From assembly GCA_036554605.1 (NCBI GenBank), contig DATBMY010000179.1:1-6907 (forward strand): DNA of 6,907 nt, in the 5' to 3' direction. The stretch comes from DATBMY01 sp036554605 (GTDB taxonomy: Bacteria; Acidobacteriota; Blastocatellia; UBA7656). Made by a program: the position numbers and the translations under genes. Within the stretch, counting starts at the first letter, position 1, and each line of letters starts with the position of its first letter. The notes below the pieces were generated by a model. It did not search any database. It was not told where the DNA came from and saw only the letters and a list, made by a program, of their open reading frames with translations. Positions 1 through 4,347 of this stretch are shown here, in pieces.

Positions 1-14
1 CCCCTGACCCCTGA
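1..14. repeat. Two tandem copies of the heptamer CCCCTGA at the window edge
   Basis: The first 14 bases are two exact head-to-tail copies of CCCCTGA, directly adjoining the stop codon of the minus-strand oxidoreductase gene. Two copies alone could be chance, but the array starts exactly at the window boundary and may continue outside it. Short heptamer arrays in intergenic DNA are known from several GC-rich and cyanobacterial genomes. No function is inferred. Confidence 0.4.
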
Positions 15-1172
15 TTAAAGCACCGCGGTCTCTTCCAGGAGCTTTCCTTCCGCGAATCTTTCCGCGCCAAGCATCGACGCATTGAAGAGACTAGGCGCGC
101 CGTCTAGAATCAGTTCGGAGACTATCTTGCCGGTGGCGGGCGAATGCATTACGCCGTGGCCGCTGAATCCATTGGCCAGGTAGAATCCATCAATGCCCGG
201 CGCGCGGCCGATGATTGCATGATGGTCGGGGGTGACTTCGTACATGCCGGCCCAGCAGCGGCGCGGGTTGACCTCTGCATCCGCAAAGGCCGGAACGCGC
301 CGCACTGCGAGCGGCAATATCTTTTCTATAAAGCTGTAATCGAAATCGGTCCTGAACCCATACGTTTCTTCGGGGTCGGGCCAGGCCATAAGGATGCTTT
401 CTCCTTCGCGCCGGAAATGAAACCCGTTCGACATATCTATGACCATCGGCAGCGGTGAAGGCAGGGGGCGAAAGGCTTCGGTCTTTACTATCTGCCGCCG
501 CAGCGGTTCTACGGGCAGGTCGAATCCGCCCATCTTCGCAACCATAGCCGCCCACGGTCCCGCCGCGTTGACCACCGCGCGGGTCGAGATTTTGCCGCGC
601 GAGGTGGTGACGCCCGCCACGCGAGAGTTCTCTAAATCTATCCCGGTCACTTCCGCGTTGAGCATTACGCGGGCGCCGCGCTGGCGAGCCCGCTTGGAAA
701 ACCCCGTCATAACGCTGTATGGATCGACGAAGCCGTCGGTTGGGCAGAAGCTGCCGCCCAGTATGTCGTCATTGCTCAGCTCGGGCACCATATCGACTAT
801 CTCTTTGCGTCCGAGCATCTCGACATTTGTCACACCGTGCGCGCGTTGCTTTTCACCATTCGCCCTCAAATAGTCGAGATGGCTCTCGCTTGTGGCTATA
901 AACAGGTAGCCGTGCGGCTTGTACCCGGCGGTGTGCCCGGTCAGCTCTTCGAATCGCGAAAAGATGTCGATCGAATAAAGCGACATGTTGATGTTGATGG
1001 GAGTGGCGAACTGCGCCCGCACGCCGCCCGCGCTTTTGGCCGTCGAGCCGAGCCCCTGCTGCTCTTCGCGCTCCAGTATGAGCGCGCCGCAGCCCCGCTC
1101 GGCAAGGTGATAAGCTATGCTTGAGCCGACGATGCCGCCGCCGATTATCACTACGTCCGCGGTCTCTGTCAT
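15..1172 (-). CDS. FAD-dependent oxidoreductase, DAO / sarcosine oxidase beta-like
   Basis: A 385-residue cytosolic flavoprotein of the D-amino-acid oxidase superfamily, which oxidises secondary or primary amino acids (sarcosine, glycine, proline and similar substrates) at a C-N bond. The N-terminus has the Rossmann dinucleotide motif G11-x-G13-x-x-G16 followed by acidic E34, which should hold the ADP ribose of FAD. A TAKSAGG segment near residue 45 and the C-terminal blocks MYEVTPDHHAIIG (310-322) and GFSGHGVMHSP (335-345) are typical of sarcosine oxidase beta-like members. The length is usual for a stand-alone member. The residue before MYEVTPD is Gly309, whereas monomeric sarcosine oxidase has the FAD-linking Cys there (recalled), so the flavin is probably not attached at that site; Cys306 lies nearby. 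No alpha, gamma or delta sarcosine oxidase subunits or glycine-cleavage genes are adjacent, so the substrate cannot be named. The ATG at 1172 follows GAGGG at short spacing, and the gene diverges from the TonB/TPR gene. Confidence 0.9.
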   Translation of the reverse strand: MTETADVVIIGGGIVGSSIAYHLAERGCGALILEREEQQGLGSTAKSAGGVRAQFATPININMSLYSIDIFSRFEELTGHTAGYKPHGYLFIATSESHLDYLRANGEKQRAHGVTNVEMLGRKEIVDMVPELSNDDILGGSFCPTDGFVDPYSVMTGFSKRARQRGARVMLNAEVTGIDLENSRVAGVTTSRGKISTRAVVNAAGPWAAMVAKMGGFDLPVEPLRRQIVKTEAFRPLPSPLPMVIDMSNGFHFRREGESILMAWPDPEETYGFRTDFDYSFIEKILPLAVRRVPAFADAEVNPRRCWAGMYEVTPDHHAIIGRAPGIDGFYLANGFSGHGVMHSPATGKIVSELILDGAPSLFNASMLGAERFAEGKLLEETAVL

Positions 1173-1181
1173 AATGCCCTC

Positions 1182-1210
1182 ATAATCTCACCACGCCGTT
1201 AATGCTTCAA
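1182..1210 (-). promoter_or_regulatory. Candidate promoter for the FAD oxidoreductase gene
   Basis: Read on the minus strand, TTGAAG (1205-1210) and GATTAT (1182-1187) are separated by exactly 17 bp and resemble sigma-70 -35 and -10 boxes, each matching 4 of 6. The -10 lies only 9 bp before the ATG, so the transcript would be almost leaderless. That weakens the call, because the GAGGG Shine-Dalgarno-like stretch would fall at or before the transcript start. The -10 lies mostly inside the left arm of the 12-bp inverted repeat. Confidence 0.3.
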
Positions 1211-1264
1211 GCCTGCATGCAAGTTAAAAGTTGTTGACACGTTTCAGGGTGTGTGGTGAGATTA
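1183..1264. repeat. Perfect 12-bp inverted repeat in the divergent intergenic region
   Basis: TAATCTCACCAC at 1183-1194 is the exact reverse complement of GTGGTGAGATTA at 1253-1264, with 58 bp between the arms. Each arm therefore presents the same sequence in the direction of the gene it precedes, and each overlaps the candidate -10 region of that gene. The arrangement fits a pair of binding sites for one regulator of both genes. A long-loop RNA hairpin or chance are alternatives. Confidence 0.5.
1234..1262 (+). promoter_or_regulatory. Candidate sigma-70-like promoter for the TonB/TPR gene
   Basis: A perfect TTGACA (1234-1239) is followed after 17 bp by TGAGAT (1257-1262), a weak match to TATAAT. 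Transcription would start near 1270, giving a leader of about 70 bases before the ATG at 1342. The -10 lies within the right arm of the 12-bp inverted repeat, so a protein bound there would be placed to compete with RNA polymerase. The strong -35 is the main support; the poor -10 suggests that an activator is needed or that the true promoter lies elsewhere. Confidence 0.35.
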
Positions 1265-1341
1265 GCGAGTCGGTTCGCGAGCTTTCCTTTATCCGACAAC
1301 GCGAGCGCCTATCCTGAAAGAGAAATCCGAGGAGGCTTTGT

Positions 1342-2238
1342 ATGTCACGCCTTAGACTGCACCTGAATTCGATAATGGTATTGATGCTGGCCGGTCTTAT
1401 CTTTATCCCGGCCGTCTATGCGCAAAGTGATCAGCGCGAGGTGCCGAAGATAGTACGCAAATCCGGCGGCGTGCTCGCGAGCGAGTCCGTCGAGCGCGTC
1501 AATCCGGACTATCCGCCGCTTGCGAAGGCGGCACGCGTCAGCGGCGCGGTCGTCGTGGAGGTGATGATTGACGAAGAAGGCAACGTCACCTCGGCGCGCG
1601 CAGTGTCGGGCCATCCTTTGCTTCGTGATTCGGCCGTCACCGCCGCGCGCGGCTGGCGCTTCAAGCCAACCCTGCTTTCCGGCCAGCCCGTGAAAGTAGT
1701 CGGCACGATCACGTTTAATTATCACGTCGGCAATGATGAAGAGATAGCAAAGCTTGAGCAAGATGCTGCCGCGAATCCTGATTCCGCGGAGATGCAATAT
1801 AAGCTGGCCGGGGCCTATAGAGTGAATGGCCGGCGGGAAGAAGCTCTTGCCGCCTATGATAGGGCCGTTCAGATCAAACCTGATCACGTAGATGCCTGGT
1901 TCGATATGGCCCAGCTTTATGAAGAGATGAATGACCACGACCGCGCCCTCGATACTTTAAACCAGGCTTTGAAAGTCAGGCCGGAGGGCGGCCGTAGCGG
2001 ACAGATTCACGACTTGATTGGCTCCATTTATTTCAAGATGGGCAATTACGAAGAGGCGCGAGACGCCTTCAAGAAGTGTCTGGAATTCTCTCCCAACTTC
2101 GAGCCCGCGCATTTCCAGCTCGGAAGGACATACTTAAAGCTTGGCGACAGGGATTCGGCTATCGAGCAGTACAGAATTCTGAGAGAGAAGAACCCGCGCT
2201 TCGCTGAACTCTTGCTGAAAGAAATAAACGGTAAATGA
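1342..2238 (+). CDS. Exported TonB C-terminal-domain protein with TPR repeats
   Basis: A 298-residue protein. Residues 1-27 form a Sec-type signal peptide: a basic start, a hydrophobic stretch at about 10-24 and a likely cleavage after AVYA (A27/Q28). Residues 43-129 are a TonB C-terminal-type domain, shown by YPPLAKAARVSG (57-68), IDEEGNV (76-82) and WRFKP (105-109). Residues 147-288 contain about four tetratricopeptide repeats, for example EALAAYDRAVQIKPD and EARDAFKKCLEFSP. TonB normally has an N-terminal membrane anchor and carries this domain last. Here it comes first, after a cleavable signal, and is followed by a protein-binding TPR scaffold. The product is therefore probably a soluble periplasmic adaptor, not an energy-transducing TonB. 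There is a strong AGGAGG Shine-Dalgarno 6 bases before the ATG. The VOC gene follows 34 bp downstream. The partner is unknown. Confidence 0.9.
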   Translation: MSRLRLHLNSIMVLMLAGLIFIPAVYAQSDQREVPKIVRKSGGVLASESVERVNPDYPPLAKAARVSGAVVVEVMIDEEGNVTSARAVSGHPLLRDSAVTAARGWRFKPTLLSGQPVKVVGTITFNYHVGNDEEIAKLEQDAAANPDSAEMQYKLAGAYRVNGRREEALAAYDRAVQIKPDHVDAWFDMAQLYEEMNDHDRALDTLNQALKVRPEGGRSGQIHDLIGSIYFKMGNYEEARDAFKKCLEFSPNFEPAHFQLGRTYLKLGDRDSAIEQYRILREKNPRFAELLLKEINGK

Positions 2239-2272
2239 AAGGGGGCTGCCGACGCGCCTTTAATAAAACGAG

Positions 2273-2629
2273 ATGCGGATCGGCGGATTGATACACGCGG
2301 CGCTGCTTGTGACCGACCTTGAGCGGGCGCGCGATTTTTACGGCCGGGTGCTCGGGCTTAAAGAGAAGGCGCGCCCGGCCTTTAATTTTCCCGGCGCGTG
2401 GTACGATCTGGGAGGGGCAGAGCTTCATCTGATGGTCACGCCCGAGATGCTGCCCGCGCCCGGTGCCCGGCCGCGCCGCGATTACCACCTAGCTTTTCAA
2501 GTGGATGATCTCGACGAGGCGCGTCGCGCGCTCGAAAGCACCGGGCTCGTCTTTCGTGAAAGCAGCTCCGGCCTCCCGTCCATATTCGTCCGCGACCCGG
2601 ACGGCAATCTGATCGAGCTGCGGCAGTAA
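2273..2629 (+). CDS. VOC (glyoxalase/bleomycin-resistance fold) family protein
   Basis: A 118-residue single-module protein of the vicinal oxygen chelate superfamily, small cytosolic proteins that bind a divalent metal and act in isomerisation, ring cleavage or drug binding. The start IHAALLVTDLERARDFYGRVLG is classic for the fold, as is the end RDPDGNLIEL (107-116). Candidate metal ligands are H8, E50 or H52, H72 and E115, so the metal site looks intact. VOC modules work as pairs, so this protein should dimerise. Sequence alone does not separate lactoylglutathione lyase, dioxygenase or fosfomycin/bleomycin-type functions, and no pathway partner is adjacent. The start fits the family's usual N-terminus, but its Shine-Dalgarno is poor (ACGAG immediately before the ATG). 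It follows the TonB/TPR gene by 34 bp and may be co-transcribed with it. Confidence 0.9.
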   Translation: MRIGGLIHAALLVTDLERARDFYGRVLGLKEKARPAFNFPGAWYDLGGAELHLMVTPEMLPAPGARPRRDYHLAFQVDDLDEARRALESTGLVFRESSSGLPSIFVRDPDGNLIELRQ

Positions 2630-2654
2630 AAGTTATTACAGCATGCCGTTTTTT
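2621..2654 (+). terminator. Weak intrinsic terminator overlapping the VOC stop codon
   Basis: CGGCA (2621-2625) pairs with TGCCG (2644-2648), and inside this GTAA (2626-2629) pairs with TTAC (2636-2639), leaving a 4-base bulge on one side. Six T residues follow at 2649-2654. The helix includes the VOC stop codon. The imperfect stem makes termination probably partial. It lies at the expected boundary before the next promoter. Confidence 0.45.
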
Positions 2655-2717
2655 ACTCACATTATCGCTCCAATCGAGGAAATATCTCTTTAGGACGGGC
2701 GAATAGCTGAGCTTAAG

Positions 2718-2726
2718 TGCTATACT
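2718..2726 (+). promoter_or_regulatory. Extended -10 promoter of the RRM/CarD gene cluster
   Basis: TATACT (2721-2726) matches 5 of 6 of TATAAT and is preceded by TG one base upstream (TGCTATACT), the extended -10 arrangement that can work without a good -35. No convincing -35 is seen 16-18 bp upstream. Transcription would begin near 2733, about 28 bases before the ATG of the 50-codon ORF, and would run on into the RRM gene. It sits just after the VOC terminator-like hairpin. Confidence 0.45.
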
Positions 2727-2760
2727 CTCTTACGTGGCCGCACAAAGCTAAGGGAGATTA

Positions 2761-2913
2761 ATGCGCAAACGTATCGTCAGCTCGACCCCGCGACAAACTC
2801 TATTTCCCGATCACGGATCGCTTAATCTCGAACACCTAGCGCAGACGAAACTCGCGTCTCAGGCTTTGACTCCTCCCGTAGAGGCAAGGCTCGCGAGCCA
2901 AGCGCAGTCATAG
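2761..2913 (+). CDS. Possible 50-residue protein of unknown function
   Basis: An ATG at 2761 is preceded by AAGGGAG at good spacing and by a plausible promoter, and opens 50 codons ending in TAG at 2911-2913. The product begins with the basic stretch MRKR, has no transmembrane segment or signal peptide and no cysteine, and has a helix-prone hydrophilic middle (LNLEHLAQTKLASQAL). From memory its start faintly resembles the beginning of longer acidobacterial proteins that open with a short basic segment and a 'LDLE..A.VEVTSE....PVE.AL' stretch. If that is right, this could be a truncated remnant, but the likeness is too short to rely on. It ends 38 bp before the RRM gene, so it could also act as a leader ORF whose translation affects that gene. 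I do not recognise a function. Confidence 0.45.
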   Translation: MRKRIVSSTPRQTLFPDHGSLNLEHLAQTKLASQALTPPVEARLASQAQS

Positions 2914-2951
2914 TATAGAATCATCCGGTAATAATCTTTCGTGGAGGAATT

Positions 2952-3515
2952 ATGGCGATCCGTCTTTTTGTTGGGAATCTACCTTATAACACGACCGAAG
3001 CGGAGCTAAGAGAGCACTTCTCCGAGATAGGCCCGCTCGTCCACGTCTACCTCCCAACAGACCGAGAGACCGGCAAGCAGCGCGGGTTTGCATTCCTCGA
3101 GTTCAACGACCGCGCCCAGGCTGAAGAGGCCGTGCGCCGTTTCAACAACCAGATGTTTAAAGGCAGGCCTATTACTATAAATGAAGCCCGCGCCAGAGAG
3201 GACCGCCCGCGGACCGGCGCGCCGGTTCGCACTTCGCCGCAGCCGCGCCGCGACATTACGCCGAATCAGGCCGCATCCGCGCCGCCTTCGCAGGGCGAAG
3301 CAATGGGGCGTAATTTCGGCCCCGACGCGCAGCCTCGGCGCAGCCGCGGCAAGACGCGCAGCGGTCCTAAATCGGAGCGCGCGCCGAAGGGGCCGATGAG
3401 GGAAGTAGTCAGAGGGCAGTTTTTTGGCGGGGACGACGATGATTCCTATGAGGACGATCTGAGCGGTGATAACTTCGCCAGCCGCGTCAGTGAATTTGAT
3501 AATGAAGATGATTGA
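2952..3515 (+). CDS. RRM-domain RNA-binding protein with basic and acidic tail
   Basis: A 187-residue cytosolic RNA-binding protein. Residues 4-79 form one RNA recognition motif: RNP2 is LFVGNL (5-10) and RNP1 is RGFAFLEF (44-51), with the RNA-stacking aromatics F6, F46 and F48 present. Bacterial and cyanobacterial RRM proteins of this type bind single-stranded RNA and often respond to cold or other stress (family knowledge). Residues 80-157 are a low-complexity tail rich in Arg, Pro, Ala and Gly, followed by an acidic end with DDDD (161-164), further acidic clusters and a terminal EDD. Most bacterial RRM proteins of this class have a shorter tail, so the disordered extension here is notable. 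GGAGG lies 5 bases before the ATG, a strong initiation site. It heads the tightly spaced run with the 71-residue protein and CarD. Confidence 0.93.
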   Translation: MAIRLFVGNLPYNTTEAELREHFSEIGPLVHVYLPTDRETGKQRGFAFLEFNDRAQAEEAVRRFNNQMFKGRPITINEARAREDRPRTGAPVRTSPQPRRDITPNQAASAPPSQGEAMGRNFGPDAQPRRSRGKTRSGPKSERAPKGPMREVVRGQFFGGDDDDSYEDDLSGDNFASRVSEFDNEDD

Positions 3516-3525
3516 TTGATCTTCA
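3503..3525 (+). other. 7-bp stem-loop across the RRM stop codon
   Basis: TGAAGAT (3503-3509) is the exact reverse complement of ATCTTCA (3519-3525), with a 9-base GATTGATTG loop that contains the TGA stop. No T-run follows, so it is not a standard intrinsic terminator. It could slow 3' exonucleases or allow differential expression between the RRM gene and the 71-residue gene. Chance is possible. Confidence 0.25.
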
Positions 3526-3563
3526 GTTTCCGTTAAACGAATAGAAGAAACGAGGAATAATAT

Positions 3564-3779
3564 ATGGCAAAAAAATCGAGACCGACATTTCAAAAACGAG
3601 AGAGAGAGAAAGCGCGAATACAGAAGCAAAAAGATAAAGAGGCGCGGCGGATGGAATCAAAAGATCGCAAATTGAATGCGCCGCAGGCAGTAGAGGGTGA
3701 AGACCCGGATATCGCCGGGATACGACCTGGCCCGCAGCCTTTGCCGGAACAGTGGGACTACGCCAATGATGCCGAATGA
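3564..3779 (+). CDS. Small charged protein of unknown function, 71 residues
   Basis: Residues 1-37 are strongly basic and should form a single charged helix (KREREKARIQKQKDKEARR). Residues 44-71 are acidic and proline-rich, ending in a WDYANDAE tail. There is no signal peptide, membrane segment or cysteine. Short proteins starting with MAKKSRPTFQKRE-type sequence are, from memory, a recurrent conserved hypothetical in acidobacterial and deltaproteobacterial genomes, but no function is known to me. The basic helix and the position 48 bp after an RRM gene and 33 bp before CarD suggest binding to RNA, the ribosome or RNA polymerase; this is inference. GAGG lies 8 bases before the ATG. Its regular coding pattern and good initiation site support a real gene. 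Confidence 0.8.
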   Translation: MAKKSRPTFQKREREKARIQKQKDKEARRMESKDRKLNAPQAVEGEDPDIAGIRPGPQPLPEQWDYANDAE

Positions 3780-3812
3780 CAGGTCGTTGTTTAATATGGA
3801 GGAAGAGGCAAA

Positions 3813-4301
3813 GTGATACTCGTTGTTGGCAGAAAGGTTGTATATCCGACTCAAGGTCCGTGTCATATCGATTGCTTGACCGAAAGAATCATCGACGGCC
3901 AGCCCAGGCGTTTTTACCGGCTGGCGCTGCTCGACGATGGCGGCGGCGAGCTGCTTATCCCGGAAGAGAAGGCTCATAAAGTAGGTATCAGACAATTGCT
4001 GAACAGGTCGGAGATACCGAAATTGCTGCGCCACCTCAAAAAGACATTCAAGATAGCCGACACCTGGAAGCAACGCGCGACCGACCATCTTGAATTGCTC
4101 AAGTCCGGGTCGGCGTTTGATCTGGCAGAGATTGTTGGCTCGCTGACCGAGCTGAGGAAACGTAAGGGGCTGTCGCCGGCGGAGCTTCGAACGCTTGAAA
4201 AGGCGAGAAGATTACTGGCTTGTGAAATCGCCGAAGTCATGGGTGAAACAAGAAGAGAGGCTGAACAACAGCTGGATAATATTCTTGAAGCTAGGAAATA
4301 A
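3813..4301 (+). CDS. CarD/CdnL-family transcription regulator
   Basis: A 162-residue cytosolic regulator, the same length as mycobacterial CarD (recalled). The N-terminal RNA-polymerase-interacting domain (about 1-65) resembles the Mfd/TRCF Tudor-like domain and is shown by VVYPTQGPCHID (9-20), RFYRLAL and ELLIPEEKAHKVGIR (46-60). The helical C-terminal half carries W85, the tryptophan that in CarD wedges into the upstream edge of the transcription bubble, followed by HLELLKSGSAFDLAEIV and an LSPAELRTLEKARRLLACEI helix. CarD/CdnL proteins stabilise open promoter complexes, notably at rRNA promoters, and link growth to stress. The start is GTG with an upstream GGAGGAAGAGG purine tract; this gives the family-correct N-terminus. 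A six-codon ORF starting at 3796 ends in a TGA overlapping this GTG. It lies downstream of the 71-residue gene and 46 bp before the radical SAM gene. Confidence 0.93.
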   Translation: MILVVGRKVVYPTQGPCHIDCLTERIIDGQPRRFYRLALLDDGGGELLIPEEKAHKVGIRQLLNRSEIPKLLRHLKKTFKIADTWKQRATDHLELLKSGSAFDLAEIVGSLTELRKRKGLSPAELRTLEKARRLLACEIAEVMGETRREAEQQLDNILEARK

Positions 4302-4316
4302 CAGATTCAACAACCA

Positions 4317-4340
4317 CCGCGGATGACCGCGGAGAAAAAA
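4317..4340 (+). repeat. CCGCGG hairpin / 10-bp tandem repeat with A-run before the radical SAM gene
   Basis: CCGCGG occurs at 4317-4322 and 4327-4332 separated by ATGA. The result is both a 6-bp perfect stem with a 4-base loop and a 10-base-period tandem repeat (ACCGCGGATG then ACCGCGGAGA), followed by an A-run at 4335-4340. It resembles, from memory, scattered intergenic 'ACCRCGGAGG..GGAGAAAAA' repeats seen in environmental bacteria. No T-run follows, so it is not a plus-strand terminator. It lies 15 bases before the GTG and could modulate translation start. Confidence 0.5.
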
Positions 4341-4347
4341 GGGTGTC

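Noticed and set aside
439..873. 144-codon plus-strand open frame within the oxidoreductase gene
   Set aside because: It lies wholly inside a well-supported flavoprotein gene and has a composition typical of antisense GC-rich frames, with no domain.
2237..2261. Possible hairpin between the TonB/TPR and VOC genes (AAAGG with CCTTT)
   Set aside because: Only about five pairs form, with mismatches further in and no following T-run, so it does not qualify as a terminator.
3006..3629. Long 207-codon minus-strand open frame opposite the RRM gene
   Set aside because: It is a shadow of the high-GC RRM gene and the start of the 71-residue gene; the plus-strand RRM has clear RNP motifs, and the antisense product shows no recognisable domain.
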